Part shown: one piece after another, positions 12,305 through 23,239 of the stretch
How positions within the stretch are numbered: the stretch's first letter is position 1
Layout of the letters: each line of letters opens with the position of its first letter
The notes under the pieces: generated by a model
What the model saw: the letters and a program-made list of their open reading frames with translations, nothing else
Told to the model about the DNA's origin: nothing
The model's database searches: none
DNA from: Halichondria panicea
Lineage: Eukaryota > Porifera > Demospongiae > Suberitida > Halichondriidae
Length of the DNA: 64,000 bases
Direction of reading: 5' to 3'
NCBI RefSeq assembly: GCF_963675165.1
Contig: NC_087379.1
Coordinates: 2,112,201-2,176,200 of the forward strand
Translations under genes and position numbers: made by a program

Positions 12305-13460
12305 TGCCATTGCAGCCTTTTCAGAAGAGTGCGTAGCGAAACTTGTCCATGGAGTGTTGCTACTCTACTTAGTAGTTAGCTCTGCACTAGAGAACGCTAG
12401 CTATTCATATAATTCCATTGGTAGCTGCAACAGTGAGAAGATTCAAGAGAGCTGCAAGGCTCTACTTAGTTGGGCGGAGTCCAACCAACGCTGCGCTCTG
12501 GGTTGGGTATCAGTACATGTAGCAGTTTTGTTCCACCGGTACTTGAGACAGAGTATGAATATTGTTTAATCTTTAAGTGGCTGACAACCGCATGGCTCAG
12601 GGGTGCGATATAAAGAAATCAATTAACTATTTGGATGGCTATTCTAGCTGACTGGATCTAGCTATAGTTGTTTTGGAATTCAAGAAAGACCTCAGACTCT
12701 TAGAGAAAGTAGAAGAATACTGTAGCCTGTAATATAAGATTTAGTACGGGCAGAAATAAACTTTTTCATAATAGTTAGACATCTAGCACAAGGAGAGGTA
12801 CAGCCAGCTATAAGACTACCCCAAGGCTTCTGAGAAGCTTTTCGAAGACCAAAGAAGGCATACATAACACAGGTTTTGTCCAAACTAATGATCTAATCTT
12901 ATTGGTAGCACAACAAAACTTAAAACAAAGACAAGTCCTTTTAATTAATTAATACATACTGTTCAAGCTTCATTCATAGATGCTAAGATAGACTATGCTT
13001 CTTTTCTAGTAGCCTAGATATCCAGCAGGAGCTGTTTCTGCATTCTCTAGAGAAATACAGTGTCCCAGCTCGCCTTGTCAGCTAAATTGAGCTGTAAGGT
13101 TTCCCACTTGAACGCAGCAATCTGATTGGGCTGCAAATTTCTTGCAGTGGGAACAAAACTGCTACATGTACTGATACCCAACCGAGCAAAGCGTTGGTTG
13201 GACTCCGCCCAACTAGGCTCTACTGTCATACTGATGCAGCCGTCAAGCTTGAACTTTTGGCATCGATCGTTTTTAACAACAATCATGGCCGATCATTACC
13301 CACTCATTGTGATTCTGGATTCTGACTGCATGCAGCAAAATTAAAATTAATCAATGCAGCAAGATTGTTCATCAAATTCATTATAATGAAACGCTATTAG
13401 TAGCTTTATGTTATGTAGGTTTGGCATCTCCACCGAGGCATCAGCACCCGCGGTGCTGTC
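12305..13460 (+). repeat. Dispersed repeat R2, split by a MITE
   Basis: The first half (12305-12466) and second half (13216-13460) together match the R2 copy at 10590-10925. They are separated by the MITE at 12467-13215. Comparison with the uninterrupted copy shows the insertion point. The family appears non-coding. Confidence 0.75.
12467..13215. mobile_element. hAT-like MITE with target-site duplication
   Basis: The 749-bp element has terminal inverted repeats of about 70 bp. The left arm starts tagttgggcggagtccaacc and the right arm (13140-13215) is its reverse complement. It is flanked by the direct repeat ggctctact (12458-12466 and 13216-13224), close to the 8-bp duplications made by hAT transposases. 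No transposase is encoded, so it would be non-autonomous. A similar end fragment is seen near 34300. Confidence 0.75.
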
Positions 13461-14182
13461 ATTGATTAGAAGGTGTGGCTTTTGCTAAAAAAAATTTGGC
13501 GCTGCCCGCCGCTAGAGATTCTGATGTAAAACCGGGGTACGAATCGGCTACAAAAGTGCTGGTGGAATGAAGAATGGAGTGGTGGCTACAAGTCTGGTGT
13601 GAATTAGAATGGTGGCTGATTGATCTTGAAATGGATGTTCGAGTGTCATGACAAACTTTGTCAGATTTTCAACTTTGACCCATGCAGATAACTTATGTTC
13701 CTTTCATACGGTTTTGCCCATACTCTAAATGTAATCTATATAGGCTCATAAGTTTTGCTCGGTTTACCACTCTAATCACTCTATATCAGCTGCTCCAATA
13801 TTGGAGTAAGTCTGTCAGCTATTTACTTATTCACCTAATTTTTTAAAGCCTACTTAATTTCTTTTGTGTAAATTTCACATGAATAATATAATAATATCAT
13901 TATTATAGCTCTATAGTGCCAGCAGTTATGAACATGAATGTAAATTAAGACATTCAAACATGAAAGTACAAAACACATTATAATAACTAGTAAGTGCATG
14001 CAGCATCAGATTGCGATAGCACACAAATAATTTACTGATACGTCTAGGTACGTGTTGTCACAACTGCAAACCAATGATTATTGCTGGATTGGATTCGGAG
14101 TTGACACGCTTTTGCCAGATCAGATCCTCCTGGCAGAATCCCATTTTTCTTGAGGGCCTGGTAAGCTACCATATACAACTAG
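13461..14182. other. Intergenic, no feature seen
   Basis: AT-rich DNA with only short frames. No repeat match to the rest of the window was noticed. Confidence 0.5.
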
Positions 14183-14480
14183 TGTTCAAGCTGGCGCTGT
14201 GCTAATGCCTCTCGCCATGTTTTTGCTTTCGCTCAAAGTATTAGAGTGTTATAGAAAGGTTAATAATTTGCAATAATTATGATTTCAAATTGGTGTTAGC
14301 AATTGTATTAAACACAGTAACGATAATGTGTAATTATCAGAAAAGGTTGGTTTGTGGCTTACCTGGACCTCAACAAAGAACTGATTCTGCAAAACGGATT
14401 CTCTTACACGTGGTATTGAGCGCGCATGCGCATTAGATCTACATCCAGGAATAGGGGTGTGTCTGCAAGTTCAATCTAGA

Positions 14481-15149
14481 TACTGCCCTTTGCAGCTCAC
14501 TTGGAAGTTTTGGGCAAATAGTAAATTGCAAAAAACCACTTGTGATAATTGTAACAGTTTACATAAGTAAACCACAATAGAGCAAGGTACAAAGTTTAAA
14601 TTTTAGAACAGATCTTTATGTGGATATATACATCTGGCTATACCTACAGTATATTCAGCATAAACTACTAGTTGGGTAACCAGGAAAAACTAATCCTTAT
14701 CAAGAGGAGTTAAGTGGCGTATTAAGTGGCAGAGAATTGGAGACTGGTTCAGCAGCAGGCTGTTTCTCAGTCAACAATTTTAAGGTTTAGGCAGTTTATA
14801 TCGTAATCAAGCTACCCCTAGAGCCCAAACTTTTTACCTTATAGATAGAGATCTGGCCAAGTTGTGGTTTAGCTGTAAACTGTTACACTTACCTCAAGTG
14901 GTTTTTTGCATTTTACAGTAATATATACTAGCTATTTGCCAAAACTTCACGTGAGCTGACGTGAGCTACAACAAATCATGAGCGTGAAAAAACTACAACA
15001 ACAAAACACAAAGATCTGGTCTATTCCAAACTTTGTCCCTTGCTCTATAGTATTGTGGTTTACTTATGTAAACTGTTACACTTATCTTAAGTGGTTTTTT
15101 GCAATTTACTATTTGCCCTAAACTTCCAAGTGAGCTGCAAAGGGCAGTA
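14481..15149. repeat. MITE with about 100-bp terminal inverted repeats
   Basis: The left arm starts tactgccctttgcagctcac and runs to about 14585. The right arm (15045-15149) is its reverse complement. A third, partial version of the arm is found near 14876-14965. The interior is non-coding. The element is inserted in repeat R1. Confidence 0.75.
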
Positions 15150-17136
15150 GAACTTTTTATTTGGGCAGGAAATGCTGCATCCACAGTGTGGGTTTTAATG
15201 CAGGTCCTGTATACTATACAGACATGAACAAAAGACAAGAACGTAGAAAAATAATTGCTTAGTTGCAGTTAGAGAACAGTTTGTGTATAATGTTCTTGAA
15301 CGCTGGTACTGTTTTTGTTTTCTTGAGTTCTTGAGGAAGCGCATTGTACTTGAGAGCTCCTTGAAAACTGAAACTTTTCCTGAGTAGCTCAGTGGATGGT
15401 CTTGGAAGGTGGAGATTATCTTGTCCACGAGTTGTTACTTGTGCTTGTCTGCTACTGTGTTCGGAGTTCTTTGTGAATAGTTCTTGCAAGTACTTAGGTG
15501 CTGTTTTAATTATGCTGCGGTGGACTTGTACCAGCATTAGCTCTTCTCGACGCTGTTCTAGAGTAGTCCATCCTAGCTCGCTACGCAGCGGAGAACTTGG
15601 AGTCCTAGAAGGCTTGCCCAGGATGACCCTCATGCCATAATTCTGGATGCTCTCAACTCGATCTTTGAGCTTGCTGCTACAGGCATGCCATACTACTGGT
15701 TTCCTTGTGTTGATGGGGATGCTTGGGCTTATTTTTCTGAGACAGGCAATTCCAGCTGATGCTTTTTTCTTTACACCACTGATGTGTGAGTTCCATTTAA
15801 GGTCTCTGTCTACAGTGACTCCTAGGTATTTAATTGAGTCCGTCTCCTTAATGCTTTCACCTTTTAACTGGATGTTAATTTTTCCTGTTTTCTTGCTGTT
15901 AGTGAGAGAAATGAACTGGGTTTTTTTGATATTCATTTTAAGATTGTTGTCTTCAATCCATTGTGAGATGTTTTGAAGGTCTGTATTTAGAAATTTTTCA
16001 ACTTCTGATTTTAGCTTGTGTGAGGAGTATATTGTCGTGTCATCAGCATATAGATGAATTTTGCAGGACTTTACGACATTCGGAAGATCGTTTACAAATA
16101 TTACAAAAAGAAGTGGGCCCAGAAGAGAACCTTGAGGGACACCCCTGGTGATGGCTGCCCATTTAGATGCTGAAGAGTTTACCAGGACTCCCTGCTCTCT
16201 GTCCTGAAGGTAGTTTTCAAACCATTTAAGCTCATTTTCTTGGAGACCATAACTTTCCAGCTTCCGCAGGAGGATCTTGTGGTCAATACTGTCAAACGCT
16301 TTGCTGAGATCAATGAGGACTGCTCCTACATGTTTGCCTTGGTCAATGGCAGTCTTCCAGTCTTCAACTGTCTTTAGAATTACATCCTGGGTACTGTGAG
16401 CTGGTCGGAACCGTGATTGGTAGTGACTGATTTGGTTGTTGCTTGCCATATGTGTATACAGCTGTTTGTGGATGATTTGTTCCATTACTTTTACAATGAC
16501 TGGTAGAACGGATATGGGTCTATAGTTGTTAGGTTTGTGATCATTTGGAGTCTTTTGAATAGGTGTGACATTTGCTCTCTTCCATTCTGCAGGAATCTTT
16601 CCTGTAGTTAGAGAGTGGTTGAACAAGGTTGTAATGCCTGGTGATATGTCCCCTGCACATTTTTGCAACATTCCTGCAGTTATTCCGTCAACACCAGTGG
16701 CTTTCCTTGTATTTAGCTTGGTGAGACATGCACACACTTCATCTTCTTCAATACGTTTGAAATGGAATTGGGTTTTACAGGGATTAAGGTGGTTTCGCTG
16801 AGATTTCTTGGAGGCAGGTGCTTTGGTTTGGAGGGATGAGAAGTGATTATTGAGGGACTCAGCTATTAGCTTAGGAAGTATCACAGATTTCCCATCCTTG
16901 TCTATGTGAGTGATACGAGATTTGGTCTTTCTGCCAAGGGCCCTGTTTAGCTCAGTCCACACTTGCCTGGGTTTGCCCCTGAGGTCTTTACAAAGTCCTT
17001 CGAAGTGGGTTTTTTTGTTGATTTTTAGATTTATTTTAACACGATTTCTGTATTTGACAAACTGATTCCAGTCACTAAAATAGCTAGCTTCTTTAGCAGC
17101 TCTTTCTAACTCTTGTAGCCAAAAAAAAGCTAGCAC
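15150..17136 (-). mobile_element. 5'-truncated non-LTR retrotransposon (CR1/Jockey-like), ORF 15259-17136
   Basis: A 625-codon minus-strand frame encodes a reverse transcriptase. Motifs are VLIDLSKAFDSIDH, RGVPQGSLLGPLLF and the catalytic LYADDTTIY, followed by a thumb region (DSIKYLGVTVDRDLKWN) and a C-terminal domain. The apurinic endonuclease that normally precedes the RT is absent, so the copy is truncated. Its first residues (MLAFFW) come from the flanking R1 repeat. Near PINTRKPVVWHAC the usual stretch of about a dozen residues before VWHSCS seems to be missing, an in-frame internal deletion. It is unlikely to be mobile by itself. Confidence 0.88.
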
Positions 17137-17400
17137 TTAAGTGCAAGGCTAACTCATAAATTGAATAGAAAGATTGTGCGAACAGATGATGCTATGAAAG
17201 ATTCTGAAGAGACTGCAACAGCCTTCAATGTGAGTCAAACTAGCCATGCGCCATAACTCGAGAAAAAAGCTTTAGTTTGCTAATCCACGAATCAAAATCC
17301 AAGAGAACGTGGCTAGAAGCCTATAGAAGCTGTTTAGTTTAGTTTTAGTTTTAGTTATAATAGTTTTTGAGCGAAAGCTGGTGCAAGCTGTGGCCGTGAG

Positions 17401-17894
17401 ATATGCTGTTAAGGTTACAGTGGATCGTTGTGTCCTTTATTTAAATCAATAGTTAGCAATTATTGTGTTAAACTGTTTTGCGAGCAGTTAATACAGTACT
17501 ATATAAGTGCCAAAGCATTATGTTTTCTCATTACCAGATATTGTAGAATAAGAGAATAAAGGAATCAAGGGATTTAAGTGAGAGTATAGATTACAATTCT
17601 TATGTTACGCCTAACTTTGGCAGAGTATTTGAATTAAGGAAAAAAGTTTCCTAATTTTTAAGAACAAACAAGTTGTGAAATGTCAGTACCCAGAGCAAAT
17701 TGCAAAGTTAAAGCTTAAGTTCTTCAAAGTTATGTTGATCGGTTATGAAAGTAACAACAAATGTTCAGCTGATGTATAGAGCTATAGTAAATTATTTTAA
17801 AGACTTATGCTTATATACATGTGCCATACATTTTTTAATGATGTGTATCATTTTTTACATAATGACATTCTGTAAATTCTCTGAACATAATTAT
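17401..17894. other. Intergenic, no feature seen
   Basis: AT-rich. No repeat or coding signal recognised. Confidence 0.5.
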
Positions 17895-18875
17895 CCCATC
17901 TCAGTGCACGCAGTACATCTCCCTCAGCTCCTCATGTCACCATTATAGAGCACAATATCCCCGGGGGAAAACACGTAGGTAGACATAGCCAGTGAGACCT
18001 GAAGCAGGAAGTTGTGATCAGCAAGCTTGAACACTGGGACGTTGTTGAGTAGGGTGGAGCATTCTTCCATGCTCACATACATCGGACTAGCTCTCTAACC
18101 GTCTCACCCCTGTAAATTAAGAGGTACTCATAACACAGAATAATTACCAAAATCTGAGTAAGAGTGGTTTGGAAAAGGGTCCATTCGAAATAACTGCATG
18201 GGTCAATTGTAGACAGAATCTTTAGACAGTCATAAATTCACTGTATGCCCATTCTCAATAAGATATGTCAGATCAGATGTGATGAAAAAATTACCGAGCT
18301 ATCTCAATAATTACACTTATTGCAAAGTAACTATTCCTGACCATGGTTTAAGGTCAATCGTGAAAATGATATACCTCCAAAATTTGACGCTGTACAATTG
18401 CCGACACCAATCAGATTGGGGCGAGGCTAACGTAGTTGGGGGCAGAGTCCAAAAAAAGTACCCACATGTTACGTCACCATTTTGTGGCCAGCTTTTTTAT
18501 TGGTGGTTAATATAAAATTTGAACGGACGACAATAAAACCCACCATAATTTATAATCATTCTCACCAATTTGCAGATGCGCATATCAGCCTGTTTAATCT
18601 TGACAGAGACAGTACACGAAACACATCCTCTGTCAGGGGAAGGCGATGAACATTATTTTGAGATTAGCGTAACTCACGTATGCTACTGGACCATGCCATC
18701 AGTACAATAATGTCAACGGGGAAGGAACTGATGATATCCAGAAAGAAGTTAGTCCTGTAGAGAAAGGCAGCTTGTTGTACAGAGCATGTTGTTACTGACA
18801 GTGCATGGGTATACCTGATGTAGTGCAGTGCACAAGTGATAGGTTGTGTGATGAGCACACCTTCGTTAGTGTAGT
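17895..18875 (-). pseudogene. Channel pseudo-exons in permuted order
   Basis: The stretch 17895-18108 copies the CNGK exon at 54422-54668 (frame reads SMEECSTLLNNVPVFKLADH) but meets a stop after NGDMRS. The stretch 18109-18425 follows intron sequence from about 54650 to 55445. At about 18425-18430 it switches to sequence matching 48080 onward. A copy of the S4 exon (about 18598-18650) carries a 2-base insertion, a copy of the S3 exon (18675-18757, NFFLDIISSFPVDIIVLMAW) is still open, and the next exon is cut by the element at 18876. This is a dead fragment of a segmental duplication. Its order differs from the parent locus. Confidence 0.82.
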
Positions 18876-19849
18876 ACACAACCAAAAAGTCCGGATCTGT
18901 TCCGTGTCTGTGTATACAAGTTGTGTGCAATTGAACTTGTACATTTCATCTGGGCAATGATGTGTTACGCAAGTGATAGCACAGATATGTGTGGAAGCTG
19001 TACAGTTGTGATTCAGCATTGTACATAATCTGGTACAGACATGTAAATATAAGCTAGAGCTAGTAGCTTGGTTGTATATCATTGTATTTACAGTAATTAT
19101 GATAATTATATAGATCTACAATCATGCAGGTTGGCAGAGATAATTATGTATTGACAAGTGCATGCATGAAAAGGATGGTTAAAATAGCTAGAGGACAACT
19201 TATAAAAATTACTATGATAATGCTAAGTTGCTCTCGTTCTTGTTCGATTGTAAAAGGCTGTGTAGTAATGTTAAGTTAACAACAGACAGTCTTGCTCATT
19301 GTATATGGCGAAACCCAACTCGAGCTCCTGCATGTAGGTCGAATTGTCCAGTGTAACATATGTACATGTCAGGAACATGTGTTTACGTGTTCAGTCCGAA
19401 GGGTCAAAAGCCTCTCATTTTGGCAAGGTGGAAGGGGGAAGATTCTTCTTCCATTATGGCACAGACCACTATAAATGCCGTCAATTAAGCAATTAGAATG
19501 AACAACAGGAGTCCTGCATACACAACCTGAAATATATTGTCAATGGTACATTGTATAATAATTTTAATATATTCAAAATTGATATTGAACACTTACATTC
19601 AAGCAAGAAGTAATTTGTACATGTGTTCATAAACTGCTCCATATACGTTTGCACCAAAACATCCAAGACGATGATGAATGTACATCGTATTCTCTTGAGA
19701 CTTCACACCATTCTGATTGGTGCCATCGAAAGACAAGGCAATATCTGGCAATATCTCTCAACTTGTTGGTTGAGCCTTGTTTTTAGATAGCATGCAAACA
19801 AACATAATTATAGCTTAATCCATGCATGTACAAAAAATATTCTTACCTT

Positions 19850-20398
19850 TCTCAGTGTTCCAGACTGATATAGCCTTGCCAAGATGTGTGATGAGACACC
19901 AGGCCATTCCATGCTGGTTGTAGAGATTAGTCAACCCAGCAACACACCTAAATAAGTATAACGTAGGTAAACCAACAGCATAAATTATAATACTCACTGT
20001 TGAAAATCTCACTCTGGTAATAGCCACTTGAATAGACAAATCTCAATGCTTCTAATGTTGAAAACGAAACAGTAATATCACCACTTAGGGCTCGTCTATT
20101 TGAAAAACTTTCTTCTCCCTCATCAATATAAATTAAAGGCTTCACACCTGCAACACAAGACGAAGGAAGTGTTACATATCATATACGTACACAGTTTAAA
20201 CATTAACCTTTCAGTGTTAATTAAAAGCAGCAGTGGGACCGAAGAGACAGCAAGGTCTTCCACAAGGTTGAGCAGTGGGTGCACTTCCATTTTTTTTAAT
20301 ATGTGGGTTGCATTCCTTACCAGGTCTAAGAACCCCTTACATACTTGTCTGCTTTCCAAAATGAAACACACTATGCAACTCTGAACACCTATATACAC
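19850..20398 (-). other. Possible exons of unknown gene in DNA element
   Basis: Three minus-strand open stretches have splice-like borders. They read about 20384-20200 (HILKKMEVHPLLNLVEDL), 20148-20002 (GVKPLIYIDEGEESFSNR, acceptor gttgcag, donor aaca/gtgagt) and 19948-19848 (AGLTNLYNQHGMAWCLITHL, donor aaag/gtaaga). I recognise no family, and the phase between the first two does not match in the simplest model. They may belong to the surrounding element or be a captured gene fragment. Confidence 0.3.
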
Positions 20399-20710
20399 AC
20401 GCAGGGGTAGAGTTTGAAATGTAAAATGTACACGTACACACGTCTAAATGTATACGTACATGTAGTGCACTCACTTTTTAAAGTGCGAGCCATTCATAGT
20501 TAGTCACATAAGGGGTCACAATAAAAGCAGCCATCTAATAATTGAAATAAATAAAGTAACAGGGAAGTAGTGGATCATCAATTAACCCCTCGTCTGAATG
20601 TTGTCAAAATAATGATGACTTTCAAGCCTAGAAATATATAATTATAATTTTGGTCATCAGTGCATACATAGTTATAGACTCACGCGTTTCCACTCTATAG
20701 ATAACTGACG

Positions 20711-20770
20711 TCTAGCTGTCTGGCATCTAGCTGTCTGACATCTAGCTGTCTGGCATCTAGCTGTCTGGCC
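20711..20770. repeat. 15-bp tandem repeat, four units
   Basis: The unit tctagctgtctggca is repeated four times with single-base changes. Confidence 0.9.
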
Positions 20771-21002
20771 AGTTGTTCTACCCTACATAAAAATAACCAA
20801 AGTATTAAACTCTGGTTGTCTAACAAACCTCATGTGAGTCTGCACCTTTCCACACTGTCAACAAGTGTTAATGCCTGCTTCTTAATAGCTACAGTAATAA
20901 ATCACTGAATAACAAGCTCTCATTTGCTCACATGCACAGATGTGTAGCAGAGCAGCTCCTTCCTCACTTGTGATACATAGCAGAATATGTCATAATAAAT
21001 GG

Positions 21003-22080
21003 AAAGTCATCAAATATCTCGGAGGTTGTGTCAGGAGTTCCCCAGGGTTCGGTGCTGGGACCTCTTCTTTTCCTAATCTATATAAATGACATCGATCTAC
21101 ATCAAAATGAAGGAAGTCTCTTGCTCTATGCTGATGATCTTCTTCTTTACCATCCTATTCAATCTCCTGAAGATTATCTAAAATTGCAAGGAGATATTGA
21201 TCAACTCCAAGCATGGTCTGAAAGAAATGTACTCTTGTTTAACCAAAGCAAGTGTAAATACATGACTATATCAAGAAAACTCAGCCCACCACTTCCCAAC
21301 ATGTGTCTCAATATCAATGGACGTCCCCTACTTAAAGTTGACCACTACAAGTACCTTGGAGTGTGGATCTCTCACGACCTCTCATGGTCAAAACACATAG
21401 AAGGAATGTGCAGAAATGCCTGCAAGCAGGTTGGTATAATTTACCGACAGTTCTATGGCCACTCGTCACTAGAATGTTTAAGACAACTCTACATCTCACT
21501 TGTGAGATCAAAACTGGAATATGCTGCCCCTGTTTGGGATCCATACCAAAAAACAAATTCTCACAAAATAGAAAAAGTACAAAAGTTTGCCCTTAAAATC
21601 TGCACAAAACTTTGGAATAAGGACTACGACTCCCTATTAGATACTGTGGACCTACCGTCTCTTTCCACAAGAAGATTGTACCTGAAACTATCATACCTTT
21701 ACCAGGTAATAAATGGTAACTTTAAATTCCCTGATTCACCACTGGAAAGAAGAGTATGCCCTCTCAATCTAAGAAGCACAAAAAATATACAGTTTGAAAG
21801 ACCAATTTGCAGAACAAATGCATATGCGAACTCTTTTTTCCCAAAAGCAATATCTGTATGGAATGAATTACCACTTGAGCTGCAGGAAAGTACATCGATT
21901 TTGTCATTTAAGAGAAATGTACTCTGTCACTTGCATTAGTATAGTATTAGTCTTTATTTTTAATTTGTACTCGCTATTGTAAGTAATATATACAGGGCAC
22001 ACATTAGGTTAGCATAATATGCTACTAGTGTATCCATGCATTTTGCAGAATTATTATAAAAATAAAAAAAATAAATAAAA
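21003..22080 (+). mobile_element. 5'-truncated LINE fragment, ORF 21028-21939
   Basis: The plus-strand frame starts inside the reverse transcriptase at SGVPQGSVLGPLLFLIYIND and includes the catalytic LLLYADDLLLY. It continues through a thumb region (YLGVWISHDLSW) and a typical C-terminal domain (AISVWNELPLELQ) to a stop at 21939. The 3' end has an A-rich tail of aaaataaat type at about 22050-22080, typical of target-primed insertion. The endonuclease and the first RT motifs are missing. It belongs to a different lineage from the LINE at 15150. Confidence 0.88.
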
Positions 22081-22251
22081 AAACATCACATTGGCAATCA
22101 CGAGTGAAGTACATTGCACACACATCTTTAACACACATCTGATCCACTTGTATTACAAAATAGATTTCATACGGTTCTGTGCATACATCAGTATAATAAG
22201 TGCACCTCTCACAGCTAGATGCTAATCATATACGTGGATTTTTGGTTGTGT

Positions 22252-22305
22252 TACTAGTAGGCTGTGTGCAGCTTCAATATCCTGTGGTTGTGTGCGTGTG
22301 CATGG

Positions 22306-22356
<51 letters not shown>

Positions 22357-22960
22357 CGTGCGTGCGTAGTTTTATTCTCGTGGAATAAAACATAGAAGTG
22401 TAGCAGCCCAAATTAATAAGAATAACATACAGCATGGCTACTATACTACCGGTAACAATGGACAAAGCCATATTTGCTGTGATGGCACAAAACTATTGGA
22501 TGTTTTCTCTCACATGTCTGCATGAGAAGAAGATGTCTAAGAGGTAGTTAATGGCCCAAAAAGCAACTTCACGGTGTATAGAAGGCAGCCCAAATGGAGA
22601 CTGTGATCACTGACACTAGTACTAGAGCAAAAATGAAACCAAGACATAGTAATGTTATACTTTTTGATGAGAGGGAAGTGTTGTAGGGTGGTGTCCACAT
22701 CAATTCTGTTGAGCATCATGAGTTTGCAGTGAGTGGCGCTCTCACACTGAGTCGCAGTGCATGCAGGGGACACCACTAAACAGGAAACCAAGCTGTGGGT
22801 AACAGGATGACAATACTTCAAGTGAACAGTGAACAAGTTTAACTTGTTATCTCTCAATCGTGTATGTACATGTATGTATATATACGTACATGTACATGTA
22901 CTCCAAAGTAGCTGCCAATTTTATCACTTGACTGACAATAATCTGAAAGGGGAAAATAAA
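22252..22960 (-). pseudogene. Channel pseudo-exons next to kinase-kelch copy 1
   Basis: This continues the duplicated block. It holds the rest of the interrupted exon (about 22256-22285), a (GT)n run matching the parent intron, and an S1-S2 exon copy (about 22500-22640; parent 49170-49337) with an altered reading frame. The sequence then jumps at about 22645 to a copy of the CNBD exon parent 51573-51697, and ends with a damaged copy of exon 51791-51853 that has lost internal bases. Parent exons 49414-50642 are absent. It is non-functional. Confidence 0.8.
22302..22352. repeat. (GT)n microsatellite
   Basis: A long uninterrupted TG run followed by GC-GT variants. It corresponds to the microsatellite region of the parent channel intron at 48530-49020. 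Confidence 0.9.
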
Positions 22961-23239
22961 GTTACTATAAGAAGTTCATCGCTCCAAATGTGCTTGTATG
23001 GATATTTTGCCTAGTGTACACAGACATGTGAACACTACAATGTTAATTATGTTGATGTGTGAGAATTGGTTATCAGTTTTATTATTCATGTTACTATGGT
23101 GAACACATTGACGTCAAACAAGACAGTGATGAATATATTGAGAGCACCATATTAGTACAACAGATGTTTGAAAAAGGTCAGTGTGGTAAATTTAATTTGA
23201 CTATCGAACAAGACAAACAAGTGCCATCCCAAGCCAGTA

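Larger units (their letters stand above)
14183..17400 (+). repeat. Dispersed repeat R1, split by a MITE and a LINE
   Basis: Left part 14183-14480 and right part 17115-17400 match the intact copy at 60898-61850. Shared segments include ctggcgctgtgctaatgcct, gagcgcgcatgcgcatta, aagattctgaagagactgca and ctaatccacgaatcaaaatc. Between them sit the MITE 14481-15149 and the LINE 15150-17115. R1 shows no coding frame. Its 3' end carries a small hairpin, cctcg...cgagg. Confidence 0.75.
18876..22251. mobile_element. 3.4-kb DNA element inserted in duplicated channel exon
   Basis: The copy of CNGK exon 48440-48523 is interrupted: its sequence stops at 18875 and resumes at about 22256. The ends of the inserted DNA are inverted repeats, acacaaccaaaaagtcc on the left and ggatttttggttgtgt on the right. 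The flanks share only tagt/tagta, so the target duplication is short or has decayed. Inside are possible minus-strand exons (19815-20398), a 15-bp tandem repeat (20711) and a LINE fragment (21003). No transposase is recognised. 18930-19800 holds nothing else that I can name. Confidence 0.65.

Noticed and set aside
17895..18875. A working second channel gene
   Set aside because: Exons are out of order, carry stops and frame changes, and one is split by a 3.4-kb insertion.
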